A DNA stretch of 43,210 nucleotides from Enterovibrio norvegicus DSM 15893 (GCF_900115495.1 NZ_FOWR01000043.1:1-43210), one strand, 5' to 3'; positions 25,452 through 36,440 are shown, numbered from the stretch's first letter. The notes: generated from the sequence alone by a model not told the origin. Numbers and translations are program-made.

Positions 25452-25481
25452 AAAAAGGCGGGGTCAATACCCCGCCTTTTT
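25452..25481. terminator. Terminator after the TAXI gene
   Basis: A perfect 12-bp stem AAAAAGGCGGGG with CCCCGCCTTTTT has a 6-nt loop. It can serve the TAXI gene and the convergent mltA. Confidence 0.94.
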
Positions 25482-25546
25482 CTTGTCTGTTGGAACATCG
25501 TTCAGCGCAGTTTAATCGCTTAGTTCATTCTTTTATTAATGAATGT

Positions 25547-26647
25547 CTATTTATCGGTTGCGTCTGGTGTTTCAGATACTGTTGCCTCTACAGGCTTTGT
25601 CAATTTCCACACACGACCAAAGTGTTTGTGATGACCCGCTTTAATCCCAGCCTCTTCACCCATACCATGGTACAAATCGAGATGGTTTTTCTTCACCGCA
25701 CCGCCGGTGTCCAATGCCATCAAAAGTTTGAGAATATGTTGTCCATTCCAATTGCCTTGCTCATCAAGCTGAGGTATTTCTGCCAACAAAACAGAGCCCA
25801 TAGGTAAGTATACACGATCTGCTGCAACAGACGCACCGGACAGCAGTGGTATACCAGCAGTGCCTGTCACTGGCGCTGCAGCTCTCGGCGCGAAGAATAC
25901 ATAAGACGGATTCTGGTTTAACAGTTCAACCACTGTCGCTTCATCTTGTTGAGCAGCCACCCAATCTTTGATGGCTTTTAACGACATTTTTTCTCTTGAA
26001 ACTTCATCGCGTTCAATCAGCACTTTACCAATGCTGACATAAGGGTGGCCATTTTTCCCACCGTAGGCGAAATACTCAAGTTGGTCATTGTCACCAAAAT
26101 CGATGAAGCCACTGCCTTGCACTTCCATGATGAAGTTATCAATCAAGGACGCGCTATAACCAAGTTCTAAACCTAAGCCGTCCAAAGCACCATTGTAAAC
26201 TTCTTCGCGCGTAGGACATCGCTCACCACACGTTGGCTTCGCGTAAACCGGATAACGAAATAGCGCATCAGGTTGATGACGCATTTCGATCACTGGTGAG
26301 AAGTAGCCCGTGAACATCACATTGCCATTGCCATCACCACCACCCATTTGCTCGAGTTGGATGCCGTAATCGGTCAATGCCGTTGGCTCCCCGCTTTCCG
26401 CCAGCCACGCCTTAACACTGTCGTAAAGAGGCTGATTAGGTTGAGACAAAGAAGGCGACAAGGTTTCTACTTTTTCCAACTGCGCAGGGAAAAGCGAATA
26501 ATCCTTGGTTTTATCTGAAGCTACCGATGTGACGGGATTAAGCACATCGCCAAAATTACCATCGATATACTGTTGCCCACGGTCTGTTGGGCGAGCACAA
26601 GCGGCGAGAAGTAGAGAAAAGCCGACAACAAAAAGAGTGCGATTCAC
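25547..26647 (-). CDS. mltA: Membrane-bound lytic murein transglycosylase A
   Basis: MltA cuts the MurNAc-GlcNAc bond of peptidoglycan with formation of the 1,6-anhydro ring, acting from the outer membrane. The 366-residue lipoprotein starts with GTG at 26647, supported by AGGA 6 bp upstream. Its signal peptide ends in a lipobox LLAAC with Cys17. The body shows GYFSPVIEMRHQP, VQGSGFIDFGD and, in the C-terminal 3D domain, LMALDTGGAVKKNHLDLYHGMG with the catalytic Asp. The 20 residues upstream of the GTG in the longer frame have no lipoprotein character. In E. coli mltA follows tcdA directly. Here the aminotransferase cluster is inserted between. Confidence 0.96.
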   Translation of the reverse strand: MNRTLFVVGFSLLLAACARPTDRGQQYIDGNFGDVLNPVTSVASDKTKDYSLFPAQLEKVETLSPSLSQPNQPLYDSVKAWLAESGEPTALTDYGIQLEQMGGGDGNGNVMFTGYFSPVIEMRHQPDALFRYPVYAKPTCGERCPTREEVYNGALDGLGLELGYSASLIDNFIMEVQGSGFIDFGDNDQLEYFAYGGKNGHPYVSIGKVLIERDEVSREKMSLKAIKDWVAAQQDEATVVELLNQNPSYVFFAPRAAAPVTGTAGIPLLSGASVAADRVYLPMGSVLLAEIPQLDEQGNWNGQHILKLLMALDTGGAVKKNHLDLYHGMGEEAGIKAGHHKHFGRVWKLTKPVEATVSETPDATDK

Positions 26648-26887
26648 GTTAAATCCTGATCGTAAAAACTGAAATAAAAGGGTGACAGATGCCCGTGTCT
26701 TCTGCAACGGAAACCGAGTTTCCCCTTCTTTTATCGAGGATAAAAAATGCGATCCAACACAACCATAGAGTTCAATGACTCAGCATTGAAACAATTTGTC
26801 ACAAAAACGTAACTTTCATCCGTTTAAATGACCGACATAAAAATGTCTTAAAAGCTAAACAAAATTAAAATAAGAAGGGAGTTTGAA

Positions 26888-27109
26888 ATGGACTTAAAAG
26901 TTGGCAGAAAAACCCTATTAGACCCTGATGCCGTTGAGTATCAATGGATAAGGACGCTCGCCAGTGATGGCAGTACCGATGAAATGATCAACCACAGCAT
27001 TCGTCGTTGTTTGGGTGGAAATGAAGACACCGCAGATAAAATAAGACGTGTTGCATTAGGGATAGCACCAATGGCTGAACTCTTGCGTTCATTGCCGACG
27101 CACTACTAA
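26888..27109 (+). CDS. Small hypothetical protein
   Basis: This 73-residue protein is one I do not recognise (MDLKVGRKTLLDPDAVEYQ). It has mixed charge, predicted helices, a single Cys and no signal peptide or membrane segment. The ATG is preceded by AAGGGAG at good spacing, and codon use looks like that of its neighbours, so it is probably translated. It lies between mltA, which points away from it, and the convergent DUF2850-like gene 13 bp beyond its stop. In E. coli this interval holds tRNA-Met genes and amiC, neither of which is seen here. Confidence 0.65.
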   Translation: MDLKVGRKTLLDPDAVEYQWIRTLASDGSTDEMINHSIRRCLGGNEDTADKIRRVALGIAPMAELLRSLPTHY

Positions 27110-27122
27110 CCCCCTTTGAGTA

Positions 27123-27470
27123 TCAGCGTACCTTTTCAAAAGGCGTACTGTAATGATACGGCTTTTCCCTTTGCAGTGTTTGCTTGTCTTCAACCGTATA
27201 AAGGTAGGTATTGTTACCCACGGTATAAATCAGCTTACTGCCCGTAAACTCGAAAAAGCTCGTGGTACGGGCACCTTTTATATAGATCCCATCTTTTCGT
27301 ACTTCAAAACGGTCAGCAGCATAAGGGGCAACGCCCTGCTCTACCCACTCTCCGTAGATTGCAGATTCATCCACCTCGGAAAAAATATGCACGCCATTTG
27401 AAGTAAGGAAAATGACAGCACTAACAACAAGGGCAACAAACAGCGCAATAGATTGTCCAATTATGCCCAC
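27123..27470 (-). CDS. DUF2850-like membrane-anchored protein
   Basis: This 115-residue protein has one N-terminal membrane segment (residues about 3-24, IIGQSIALFVALVVSAVIFL) and a small, probably periplasmic domain with VYGEWVEQG-like sequence (IYGEWVEQGVAPYAADRFEV) and GNNTYLY, as in the DUF2850 family of Vibrionaceae. The function is unknown. A GTG at 27470 is preferred as start because GAGAG lies 8 bp upstream. A TTG at 27476 is too close to that site. It is divergent from argA. The family is typical of Vibrionaceae, and this supports the taxonomic call. Confidence 0.8.
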   Translation of the reverse strand: MGIIGQSIALFVALVVSAVIFLTSNGVHIFSEVDESAIYGEWVEQGVAPYAADRFEVRKDGIYIKGARTTSFFEFTGSKLIYTVGNNTYLYTVEDKQTLQREKPYHYSTPFEKVR

Positions 27471-27643
27471 GGCCAAAACTCTCAGAAATAAGAAAATGCA
27501 TTATTAACAATACTATTATAAAAAATCTGGTATTGCCTTCAAAGTCATATATTCAGAGTTTGAACCCGAATCACGCCTATTGCCAAACAGGGAATAGTTA
27601 GTCAATATGAGGACATAAACAGTCATAAAAATGGAGTAAGGTG

Positions 27644-28999
27644 TTGAAACTTCGCAGTACAGCACTTGTAAAAGGATTTAGGCAATCAGCCCCCTATGTC
27701 AATGCGCATCACAACAAAACCATTGTGATCATGCTAGGCGGCGAAGCCATTGCGGATGAAAACTTCGCCAACATCGTCAATGACATTGCCCTTCTTAATA
27801 GTTTGGGAATTCGATTGGTGCTGGTGTATGGGGCTCGTCCTCAAATTACCCATCAACTAGAACGCATGGGAATGGAAACGCCATATCATAACGGTATTCG
27901 CGTCACTGACTCCGCCGCACTCGAGGCCGTTAAGCAAGCCGCAGGACAACTCCAGCTTGATATCACGGCGCGCCTATCCATGAGCTTGAACAACACGCCA
28001 ATGGCCGGTGCGCAAATCAACGTTGTGAGCGGCAACTTTGTTATCGCACAACCTCTCGGCGTCGATGAAGGTGTGGATTATTGCCACAGCGGAAGAGTGC
28101 GTCGAATCGACATTGACGGTATTCATCGCCAGCTAGATCAACACGCCATTGTGCTACTCGGCCCTGTTGCCAGTTCGGTGACAGGCGATTGCTTCAACCT
28201 CACGTCAGAAGAACTTGCAACACAGCTCGCGATTCGGTTGAAAGCCGACAAGCTGATCGGTTTTTGCTCGCTACAAGGGGTGATTGGCCCGAACGGCAAT
28301 GTCATCTCTGAGCTTTTCCCTCACCAAGCTGAATCTATCTTGCAGCAGCGCGAACAAGCGGGTGACATTAACTCTGGCACAGTGCGTTTTCTGCGTGGTG
28401 CTGTGGCGGCATGTCGTTCAGGCGTAACGCGAAGCCACTTGCTCAGCTACAAAGTTGATGGCTCGTTGATTCAAGAACTGTTTTCGATTGAAGGTATCGG
28501 CACGCAAATCGTCACAGAAAGCGCAGAGAAAGTGCGCCAAGCGACGATTGATGACATTGGCGGTATTCTTGATTTGATTCGCCCGTTGGAACAACAAGGC
28601 ATCCTCGTGCGGCGTTCTCGGGAACAGTTGGAACAAGAAATTCCGTTGTTTACTGTCATTGAACGGGATGATCGTATTATCGGGTGCGCAGCGCTCTACC
28701 CATATCCTGAATCTTTGAGCGCAGAAATGGCCTGCGTAGCCGTCGACCCTGAGTATCGTGACAGTGAACGTGGTACGCGTTTACTCCACCACATTCAACA
28801 ACGCGCTTCTCAGCGAGGATTAAAGACCATCTTCGTCCTAACGACACGAAGCATTCACTGGTTCCGTGAACATGGTTTTGAAGAAGCCGATGTATCGGCA
28901 TTACCGGATGCAAAACAGCAGCTTTACAATCTGCAACGCCGTTCAAAGGTGCTGACGCTCGACCTTAATGGTCAAGCAGCGCGTTTGCCAGCCCGCTAA
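27644..28999 (+). CDS. argA: N-acetylglutamate synthase ArgA
   Basis: ArgA acetylates glutamate from acetyl-CoA, the first step of arginine synthesis, and is inhibited by arginine. The 451-residue protein joins an amino acid kinase domain ([47 protein letters not shown]) to a C-terminal GNAT acetyltransferase domain from about residue 300 ([36 protein letters not shown]). I choose the TTG at 27644 because it gives the family N-terminus [14 protein letters not shown] and GGAG is 8 bp upstream. A GTG one codon earlier is also possible. A start-stop ATG GAG TAA overlaps the ribosome binding site. The 3' end overlaps recD by 35 bp on the opposite strand. Confidence 0.95.
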   Translation: MKLRSTALVKGFRQSAPYVNAHHNKTIVIMLGGEAIADENFANIVNDIALLNSLGIRLVLVYGARPQITHQLERMGMETPYHNGIRVTDSAALEAVKQAAGQLQLDITARLSMSLNNTPMAGAQINVVSGNFVIAQPLGVDEGVDYCHSGRVRRIDIDGIHRQLDQHAIVLLGPVASSVTGDCFNLTSEELATQLAIRLKADKLIGFCSLQGVIGPNGNVISELFPHQAESILQQREQAGDINSGTVRFLRGAVAACRSGVTRSHLLSYKVDGSLIQELFSIEGIGTQIVTESAEKVRQATIDDIGGILDLIRPLEQQGILVRRSREQLEQEIPLFTVIERDDRIIGCAALYPYPESLSAEMACVAVDPEYRDSERGTRLLHHIQQRASQRGLKTIFVLTTRSIHWFREHGFEEADVSALPDAKQQLYNLQRRSKVLTLDLNGQAARLPAR

Positions 29000-30980
29000 A
29001 TCGTTGTGTTTTACGTCTTACCGCCCGCTCCAAACTGGCGCGGGTGGCATAGATGTCCAACCTGTCTTTCGCTCGCGTCACACCTGTGTATACCAGCTCA
29101 CGCGTCATCACAGGGGTTGGTGTCGGCGGCAATACCAAAATAGTATGTGAAAACTCCGACCCTTGGGATTTATGGATTGTCATGGCATACGCGGTTTGGT
29201 GCTCTGGCAGTCGGCTCGGCAGAAAGGCTTTCAAGCTGCCATCTGACATTTCAAATACCACACGCAGACCATCTTCTTGTTTAACCACAATCCCGATGTC
29301 ACCGTTATACAGCCCTAAACCGTGATCATTTTGCGTCACCATGATTGGCCTTCCTGAATAGAACAGCTCTTCACCTGGTGCAATTAAACGGTTTGCCACC
29401 AGCGCTTTTTCAATGGCACGGTTAAGCCCCGCCACACCAAAAGGTCCTTCCGCTAACGCACAGAGCAAACGCACCTGCGTGAAACGTTGGATCACCGCAA
29501 GGTGCGACTCGCCTGCTGACAATGCCGTGAGATACCCTCGATAACCATCAACCGCCAATTGAATGGACGAAGCATACACATCACCATCCAAATCATGCAG
29601 CGCGATATCGCCATAGCCTTGCGCCAACACACGGTGCAGTCGCTTTGCATCGCCGTCATTAATCGCAAAAGCCAACTGACCAACACCTGATTTGGCATGA
29701 AAGCGGTAGCTCTTACGCAATAAACACACGCCGTCTGCCACCGACTGATTGGCATCGGCCGTTGATAGCTCAAACCCAGTCAATGCCGACAAAAATGCCG
29801 CTCGCTCTTTGCTGTAATGGTTATCTGCTTGCGCGCAGATATCCCCCAGCACAGCGCCGGCTTCGACCGAGGAAAGCTGATCGCGGTCACCCAGTAAAAT
29901 GACGCGCGCATGATCGGGCAACGCCGATAGCAAACGCGCCATCAGCGGTAAATCCACCATTGACGCTTCATCCACCACCAAGATATCAAGGTGAAGGCGG
30001 TTGCCTTCATGATGACGAAACTCAACGCGGTTTGGGATCGCCCCGAGTAAGCGGTGGATCGTTGACGCTTGAACAGGGATCTTTTCTCTCACTGACTTGT
30101 CGACAGGCAACGCAGCAACGGCTTTACCAATCGACTCTGTCAGGCGATTAGCTGCTTTTCCTGTCGGGGCAACCAGTTTAATGTCAGGGCCATTGGGTTT
30201 ATCGCTACTAAAAATCAGTGCGGCGAGCAGTTTGGCAACCGTGGTTGTTTTCCCTGTGCCAGGGCCGCCGGAAATGACCGAGAAGCGATAACTTAGTGCC
30301 GCTGCAGCCGCAACCTTTTGCCAGTTCAACCGCGCGTTCTCAGGCACAAGAGAAAACAATGTATTCGCTGTTGCTTTGGCGGCGAGCTGATGTTGAAGTT
30401 CTGCAAAGTTAATGGCGTCAGGAAACACGATATCCAATGTGTCCACCAGCTTTTGTTGCAACGCATCTAACGTCAACGATGCATCAACCCAATCGGCATA
30501 CCGTGCCGTCAAATCTGACATGTCGGGTGCGAAGAGTTCATCAAGAAACGCCTTGGTGTCACCGGATAAATCGATACTAACAGCGCGTTTCTTTATCTCA
30601 TCAGCCACTCGCTTTTCTGCTTGCCAATAGCGATGTAAATATAATCTTGAGCCTTCAAGCACAAGAGGCGTTGGCGAGGTACCATCACCAACAACTTGTG
30701 TACCTTGTAACAACGCCACTGCATTTTCAGGTTCTAACAAGGCAGCGACTTGCGTCGATTCTGCAGCAGGCAAATCAAACAGCTTACTGGGATCAAGTGC
30801 CGACAGGTCAACACACACGTTCCCCTTTCCAAGCTCGAAACTCACCAAGGCTGCCCAACCGACCACGGAAGAATTCTCATCCCCCATTTGCTGAGCGATA
30901 AACTGCGCGAACTGGCGATCAATGGCGCGAAGTGTTCCACGCTGATACAGCGTTTGAAGCAGCGTATTATTCGTCAACAT
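28965..30980 (-). CDS. recD: Exodeoxyribonuclease V subunit RecD
   Basis: RecD is the fast 5'-3' helicase of RecBCD, which processes double-strand breaks and loads RecA at Chi. The 671-residue protein has Walker [21 protein letters not shown], Walker [36 protein letters not shown] and the late motif [22 protein letters not shown] typical of RecD. The ATG at 30980 is preferred because GGGAG precedes it at good spacing. It lies 14 bp inside the recB end, so the two are translationally coupled. The longer frame starting at 31016 is not used. Its own 3' end overlaps the convergent argA. Confidence 0.96.
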   Translation of the reverse strand: MLTNNTLLQTLYQRGTLRAIDRQFAQFIAQQMGDENSSVVGWAALVSFELGKGNVCVDLSALDPSKLFDLPAAESTQVAALLEPENAVALLQGTQVVGDGTSPTPLVLEGSRLYLHRYWQAEKRVADEIKKRAVSIDLSGDTKAFLDELFAPDMSDLTARYADWVDASLTLDALQQKLVDTLDIVFPDAINFAELQHQLAAKATANTLFSLVPENARLNWQKVAAAAALSYRFSVISGGPGTGKTTTVAKLLAALIFSSDKPNGPDIKLVAPTGKAANRLTESIGKAVAALPVDKSVREKIPVQASTIHRLLGAIPNRVEFRHHEGNRLHLDILVVDEASMVDLPLMARLLSALPDHARVILLGDRDQLSSVEAGAVLGDICAQADNHYSKERAAFLSALTGFELSTADANQSVADGVCLLRKSYRFHAKSGVGQLAFAINDGDAKRLHRVLAQGYGDIALHDLDGDVYASSIQLAVDGYRGYLTALSAGESHLAVIQRFTQVRLLCALAEGPFGVAGLNRAIEKALVANRLIAPGEELFYSGRPIMVTQNDHGLGLYNGDIGIVVKQEDGLRVVFEMSDGSLKAFLPSRLPEHQTAYAMTIHKSQGSEFSHTILVLPPTPTPVMTRELVYTGVTRAKDRLDIYATRASLERAVRRKTQRFSGLANALLDH

Positions 30981-33900
30981 GGCGTTCTCCCATAAACAAT
31001 GCATCCAACCCTTCAATCAGTGCTTTTGAAGGCTGGGTATAGAAAATGCCATGCCGCGTGCCCGCTTCGATACCACGAACAAACAAGTAGTAAACCCCAC
31101 CAAAGTGCTTTTCCATATCGTAGTCAGGCAGTCGCTGACGCAAGAAACGGTGCAGAGCCAACGAATAGATTTGGTATTGGAAGTCGTAACGGTGATCCGC
31201 CATCGCTTCCGATAGTGCTTCTTCGGTGTAATCCGCGGGCGTATCGCCAAGATAATTCGATTTCCAGTCGAGCACGTAATAGCGCCCGTTCCAGCAAAAC
31301 ACCAAATCGATAAAGCCTTTGAGCATGCCGCTGGCGGTCTCGAACCCCAGTTCACCTGCACGCGCAGACAAAGGGTCATGTTGCTGAATATGTCGATTCA
31401 CCGCGTGGCACTGCAAGCTATCGACTGGCATCACGAATTCCATTTCCGTCAGCCTTGCAGGTTCATTTACTTGCGACAAGGTTAAGCCATCATCAAGTGG
31501 TTGCGATACCACATCAGTGAGCAGTTTTTGCAGCACAGGGATCCAGTCATCATCATAGTTTTCCAGTGCCAAGGCATGGCGGATCATGTCGGCGACGTCA
31601 TCGCCATACATGTCTTGTCCAAACTCGACGTTTTCAAACAAGGTATGAAGGAAAGTACCGGGTCTCGCCCCTCGCGGAAACTGAAAAATAGACGCGAACG
31701 ACTCGAGCACTTCTTCGGTGTCCTCCACTTTTTCGTCCACAGCATCGAGGTCGAAAGCGGGTAACTCTGGCAACGCAGAGGTGTGACCCTGCTTAACCAA
31801 TCCGGAGTAACTCGTGAGTCGCCAGTTTCGACGAATGCTGCCGATGAACGTTCGGGCGGCTAACGCCTGCGTATCTCCATCGTCAAAGACCAGCTTCTCA
31901 ACGTCATCACTCGGCGGTAACACCACTTCCATGAATGACTGATTCTCAATGAGCGCATTCACCGATGCGTGCAACCCATCGATATCAGCTGGCTCACCGC
32001 GTTGCAGTAAATAGCCCAGAGCCGATTTATGTAACCCGGTGTCACCTGTCGATTTTCGGCCATCTTTCAGCGGAGAAAGACCGATGAAACACCCGTATAC
32101 TGCGCGGGTTAACGCCACATAAATCAGTCGTAAGTCTTCCGCGAGACGCTCTTTATCTGACAACTCAATGGCAGGCTCAGGGTTAGTAAGTGCTAACACT
32201 GGCTCATGGTCATCACCATGAAAGAAAGGACGATCAGACGGACGGAAGTTGCAGGCAAACGGCAGATAAACCAGATCATATTCCAGACCTTTCGATTTGT
32301 GGATCGTGACTATCTGCACCAAGTCGCGCTCTGACTCCAAGCGCACTTGTTGTGTTTCAGCATTGCCATTGGGGTTATCAATATGATCTGCCAACCAACG
32401 AAGCAATGCATGGTGACTGTCTAGCGTTTGGCTCGCTTGCTGCAGCAATTCGCCAAGGTGCAATAAGTCAGTAAGTAATCGCTCACCCCCGTCTTCTTTT
32501 AAAAGACGTTCCGCAATCCCACGACGTTGCATGACCTGACGCAGCATAGGTAATACACCGCGACTGAACCAAACATGTTGGTACGTCGAGAATTCAATCA
32601 CGGCACGTTCCCATGCTTTTTCATCGTGGTTGAGCGCATCGATGTCTGTCGCCGTTAAGGCAAATAGTCCACTGGCAAGTGCAGCGCGCAATGCGCGTTC
32701 ATTGTCCGGAGTCAGCACGGCAGCAAGAAGTCGCTGCAAGTCTGTCGCTAACGGGCTCACAAACACGCTGTCGCGATTAGAAAGATAGACGGATGCGATG
32801 CCTAACCTTGCCAGCGCATGCTTGACTCTCGCGGCCTCTGTTCCTGTTCTCACAAGCACAGCAATGTCACCGGCTTGAATCGGCGTTTTTTTCTCACCAC
32901 GTTGGAAGTGCGCGCGATCATCCATGGCGGCGTGAAGAACGGCGTGAATACTCACCGCGGTTGCTTGCGCCATTGATGCTTCATAATCACTTTTGGTTTG
33001 AAGCTCAGTCTCTTCGCCTAACCAAAATGTCATCGCCGCTTGTTTGTCGCCATTCATCACCCATTGCTTAGTATCTGCATTGGGTGCATGGCTGACTTCA
33101 AGGAAAGGAATGTCATTCTCGTAAATAAACGGGGCATTAGCATGCTCAAAGACCCGGTTGACCGCTGCCACCATGTCCGCGGTTGAACGCCAGTTAGTGG
33201 AAAGGTTGTAGTGCTCCGACACCTGACGGCGAGCGTGAATGTAGGTGAAAATATCGGCACCACGAAATGCATAAATCGCCTGCTTCGGATCCCCGATCAT
33301 AAACAAGCCGCAGTCCGGCGAGGCATCATAAATGTCGTTAAAGATTTGGTATTGCTGCGGGTCCGTATCTTGAAACTCATCAATCATCGCAACGGGGTAC
33401 AAGCCGCGGATCCGCTCGGCGAGTATGCCGTCGCTGTCTTGATGCAACGCTTCTGCGAGCTGTGATAGCAAGTCATCAAACGATAACCAGCCAAATCGAC
33501 GCTTTTCTTGCGCCAGTAGCAATCTCACTTCACGAATAGCATGCGCCGTTAGTGCATCTTTTAATGTCGGCGGGGAGGCCATTAAACGTTCAATGGCATC
33601 AAAAACGGTATGTTGTGGCACCTCGCCTTTCTTGGTTTTCTCTGCCAGTGTGTTGGCGGAAAATCGCTCAAGGTTTGTTGGTAAATCGTAATTCGACGTG
33701 GTCTGGGCTGCCCACGCCCCCACTTCCGCTAACCAATTTGGCAACGAACGTTTGCTGTAGCTGCGCTTATCAACGCCAGAACCTGAGATTATCGCTTCTA
33801 AGTCAGGCGCCGCTTCACGCCAACACGTTTTGACCTCATCAATGCGCAGGATATTTTCGGCATGTAAATCCGCCAAATGGTCTGGCATAGCAGGGGCCAT

Positions 33901-34521
33901 AATATTGACCAAAGGCCCTGAGAGATAAGTGCCGATGTCTTTCAACAACACAGCAGGTGCAGCCCAATAGCTTTTCACTACACCCGCCAAAGACTTCGCT
34001 AACGGATAGAACTGACGACGCCAAAAGTCCGCCACCGCGCGCTCTCGCAATACCGTTTCATCCGTGATGAATTCATTGGTAAACAAGCTGCCCGATTCAA
34101 ACGCATTTTGCGTCAACATACGCTGGCAAAAACCATGGATGGTATAAATGGCGGCTTCATCCATTTGTCGCTCGGCTTGCAGCAAGACCCGCTCGGCATA
34201 GTGATGGTCGAGCACGTCTTCAAGCAAAAGGGCGATCACCGGGTCATCACTCGTGCCACGACTGAATGCCAAACGCGCATCATGAATTCGCGATCGAATA
34301 CGGTCTCGCAATTCCTGCGTCGCCGCTTCGGTAAAGGTCACTACCAGTATTTTCTCTACGCTAAGTGGTGTCTGATGTGCGGTCTCAGTCGACCCATGTC
34401 CGAGTAGCAGCCGCAAATAGAGACCAGCAATGGTAAAGGTTTTCCCTGTACCTGCAGACGCTTCGATTAAACGTTGCCCGTGTAGAGGAAAAGACATGGG
34501 GTGAAGCGTTTGAGTTGGCAT
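30967..34521 (-). CDS. recB: Exodeoxyribonuclease V subunit RecB
   Basis: RecB is the 3'-5' helicase and the only nuclease of RecBCD. The 1184-residue protein has Walker A IEASAGTGKTFTIAGLYLRLL (Lys27), the UvrD-type motif YPVAMIDEFQDTDPQQYQIF, and IVTIHKSKGLEYDLVYLPF. The C-terminal nuclease domain contains the metal-site motif YYVLDWKSNYLGD. The start at 34521 gives the family opening before LHGQRLIEASAGTGKT. The in-frame ATG at 34551 has no ribosome binding site. recD starts within its last 14 bp. In E. coli ptrA lies between recC and recB. Here that place is taken by a chemoreceptor gene on the other strand, so recB needs its own promoter in 34522-34789. Confidence 0.97.
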   Translation of the reverse strand: MPTQTLHPMSFPLHGQRLIEASAGTGKTFTIAGLYLRLLLGHGSTETAHQTPLSVEKILVVTFTEAATQELRDRIRSRIHDARLAFSRGTSDDPVIALLLEDVLDHHYAERVLLQAERQMDEAAIYTIHGFCQRMLTQNAFESGSLFTNEFITDETVLRERAVADFWRRQFYPLAKSLAGVVKSYWAAPAVLLKDIGTYLSGPLVNIMAPAMPDHLADLHAENILRIDEVKTCWREAAPDLEAIISGSGVDKRSYSKRSLPNWLAEVGAWAAQTTSNYDLPTNLERFSANTLAEKTKKGEVPQHTVFDAIERLMASPPTLKDALTAHAIREVRLLLAQEKRRFGWLSFDDLLSQLAEALHQDSDGILAERIRGLYPVAMIDEFQDTDPQQYQIFNDIYDASPDCGLFMIGDPKQAIYAFRGADIFTYIHARRQVSEHYNLSTNWRSTADMVAAVNRVFEHANAPFIYENDIPFLEVSHAPNADTKQWVMNGDKQAAMTFWLGEETELQTKSDYEASMAQATAVSIHAVLHAAMDDRAHFQRGEKKTPIQAGDIAVLVRTGTEAARVKHALARLGIASVYLSNRDSVFVSPLATDLQRLLAAVLTPDNERALRAALASGLFALTATDIDALNHDEKAWERAVIEFSTYQHVWFSRGVLPMLRQVMQRRGIAERLLKEDGGERLLTDLLHLGELLQQASQTLDSHHALLRWLADHIDNPNGNAETQQVRLESERDLVQIVTIHKSKGLEYDLVYLPFACNFRPSDRPFFHGDDHEPVLALTNPEPAIELSDKERLAEDLRLIYVALTRAVYGCFIGLSPLKDGRKSTGDTGLHKSALGYLLQRGEPADIDGLHASVNALIENQSFMEVVLPPSDDVEKLVFDDGDTQALAARTFIGSIRRNWRLTSYSGLVKQGHTSALPELPAFDLDAVDEKVEDTEEVLESFASIFQFPRGARPGTFLHTLFENVEFGQDMYGDDVADMIRHALALENYDDDWIPVLQKLLTDVVSQPLDDGLTLSQVNEPARLTEMEFVMPVDSLQCHAVNRHIQQHDPLSARAGELGFETASGMLKGFIDLVFCWNGRYYVLDWKSNYLGDTPADYTEEALSEAMADHRYDFQYQIYSLALHRFLRQRLPDYDMEKHFGGVYYLFVRGIEAGTRHGIFYTQPSKALIEGLDALFMGERHVDE

Positions 34522-34789
34522 GCACGCGAGCTCTTTAAAGTTGATAAGCATTATTTTATCAATGCTGCGACGGTTTGTAATGAAAATCAGCAGACTTAAA
34601 AACCATACACCTCACGTTATGAAAACTAGGCGAACCATTGATTAAATTGATACTGTCGAAAAGCGCTGCGATTCATATCACTCAAAAACACCTATACCCT
34701 TACAGTTCCTATATTGATAGATTGCTCAAAATCCGCACACTGGCATGTCTCGTTTTTTACTTCCCACTGCCAGATAGCGAATACACAGA

Positions 34790-36397
34790 ATGAAGTTTAT
34801 TGCAGATCTTTCGGTTCGATATAAATTACTGCTCATTGCCGCCGTCTCGGTGATTAGCATTATTGGGTTAACGTTTTTCCAAATCTCAAGCCTTCACAAG
34901 GACTTACTCCAAGAGAGAAAAACCAACCTAAAACAAACCGTCGATATTGCTTGGCAAATCATCGACACTCACTATCAATCAGATAGCGCGGACGCGAGTC
35001 GAGAAAAGGCGATGGCCGCCATACAATCATTGAAGTTCGGCAAAGATGGTTATTTCTTTGTTGTCGATGAAAACGGCACCATGCTTGCGGGGGCGAAGAG
35101 TTGGATTGGCAAGGATTTTTCCATTTTTCGCGACAGTCATGGCTCCGCGGTGTTGAATGATATGCGCAACGCTGCCACCTCAATGGATGGTGGTTTCAGC
35201 AGCTATTGGTTTGCAAAGCCCGGCGGAAAAGAGGCACTGGAAAAAGTCAGTGCAGTGAAGCGCCATGCACCTTGGCAACTTTTAATCGGCACGGGCATTT
35301 ATGTCGATGACTTGGAAGCGCTCGTTTGGCAAGAAGCCAGCAAATCTGCCTTACTTGCTCTCGCCATCACAACATTGCTGATACTTGTATCGACATTTCT
35401 GTCTCGTATGTTGGTGAAATCCGTCAAAGAGATTCAACGTGCACTCAATGATGTTGCTCTGGGTAAGTTAACGGCACGCGCTAACGTAAACAGCAACGAT
35501 GAACTGGGGCAGATGGCACAGCATCTCAATGAAGCCTGCACGCAACTTCAATCGCTGCTGACAAATGTCGATCACACCCTCAACCAGCTTGATACTGACA
35601 GTCGCACCATGGCAGACCTAGCTAACCGTTCAACTGATGGCATTCGTAACCAAAGCCAAGAGCTCGATTCCGTTGCAAGTGCCATGGAGGAAATGTCTTC
35701 AGCAATTAAAGATGTCGAAGCAAGCACACTACAAGCACAGGATGGTACACGCCATTCAAAAAACTTGGTGAGAGAAGCAGAAGTTGCCTTGTTAGCCTCG
35801 CTCAACAAATTTGAACAGGTGAACCTTGATGTCATCGATGCGGAGAAAAATATTCGAGAGCTTGCCGCTTCAAGCGATCAAATCAGCGATGTTGTTACGG
35901 TGATCAATGACATTTCCGAGCAAACCAACTTGCTTGCATTGAATGCTGCCATCGAAGCCGCGCGAGCAGGCAGTGCGGGTCGCGGTTTTGCTGTTGTCGC
36001 TGATGAAGTCCGTAAATTGGCACACTCAACAAAAGAGTCCACAACACAAATAAACGCGATTATCGAAACCCTGCAAGAGCGTGCTCAGGTTGCGGCAAAG
36101 ATCATGAGTCGAGGCACAGATAAAACAGCAGAAAGCCTAGAGCAAGCCAAGCAGACACAAACCCAACTGGCCGCGCTATCTGCCCTTATTACTGAGCTCG
36201 AACAAATGAATACGGCAGTGGCAGCATCCACATCACAGCAAGCTTCTGCATCACAAGAAGTCGCACGCAGCGTGGTCAATGTCAGTGACATTTCACACCA
36301 CAACCGTGATGCCAGTGAAGACACATTGAACTTGAGCGACAAAGTGAAAACGCTGAGTGATACAGGAAGGCATCAACTGGCTAAGTTCAGTATTTAG
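34790..36397 (+). CDS. Methyl-accepting chemotaxis protein, single Cache
   Basis: This 535-residue inner-membrane chemoreceptor has a first membrane helix at about 11-30 and a periplasmic Cache domain at 35-185 ([36 protein letters not shown]). A second helix at 188-207 is followed by a HAMP domain to about 260 and the methylation and signalling helices. The conserved hairpin tip is [21 protein letters not shown]. The single-Cache layout is that of receptors for small carboxylates and similar ligands, but the ligand cannot be read here. There is no CheR-binding pentapeptide at the C-terminus. The gene lies alone on the plus strand between recB and recC and ends at a strong terminator. The ribosome binding site is weak. 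Confidence 0.95.
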   Translation: MKFIADLSVRYKLLLIAAVSVISIIGLTFFQISSLHKDLLQERKTNLKQTVDIAWQIIDTHYQSDSADASREKAMAAIQSLKFGKDGYFFVVDENGTMLAGAKSWIGKDFSIFRDSHGSAVLNDMRNAATSMDGGFSSYWFAKPGGKEALEKVSAVKRHAPWQLLIGTGIYVDDLEALVWQEASKSALLALAITTLLILVSTFLSRMLVKSVKEIQRALNDVALGKLTARANVNSNDELGQMAQHLNEACTQLQSLLTNVDHTLNQLDTDSRTMADLANRSTDGIRNQSQELDSVASAMEEMSSAIKDVEASTLQAQDGTRHSKNLVREAEVALLASLNKFEQVNLDVIDAEKNIRELAASSDQISDVVTVINDISEQTNLLALNAAIEAARAGSAGRGFAVVADEVRKLAHSTKESTTQINAIIETLQERAQVAAKIMSRGTDKTAESLEQAKQTQTQLAALSALITELEQMNTAVAASTSQQASASQEVARSVVNVSDISHHNRDASEDTLNLSDKVKTLSDTGRHQLAKFSI

Positions 36398-36440
36398 CAT
36401 TTGGCCTATGATGTTCTTTTAACCCGTATTTGAACCGAAA

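Noticed and set aside
26648-26887. tRNA-Met genes after mltA, as in E. coli
   Set aside because: No cloverleaf arms or CAT anticodon loop with a TTCGA-type T-loop were seen in the interval.
27495-27512. Possible ArgR box upstream of argA
   Set aside because: About 13 of 18 bases match the ARG box, but the stretch is AT-rich and the second half-site is poor. No second box at the normal 3-bp spacing is convincing.
34522-34551. Ten extra N-terminal residues for RecB
   Set aside because: The upstream ATG lacks a ribosome binding site and the extension does not match RecB N-termini.
34741-34760. TGGCATGTCTCGTTTT before the chemoreceptor gene looked like a sigma54 promoter
   Set aside because: The essential GC of the -12 element is missing. 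Only the GG half fits. No sigma28-type site was found either.
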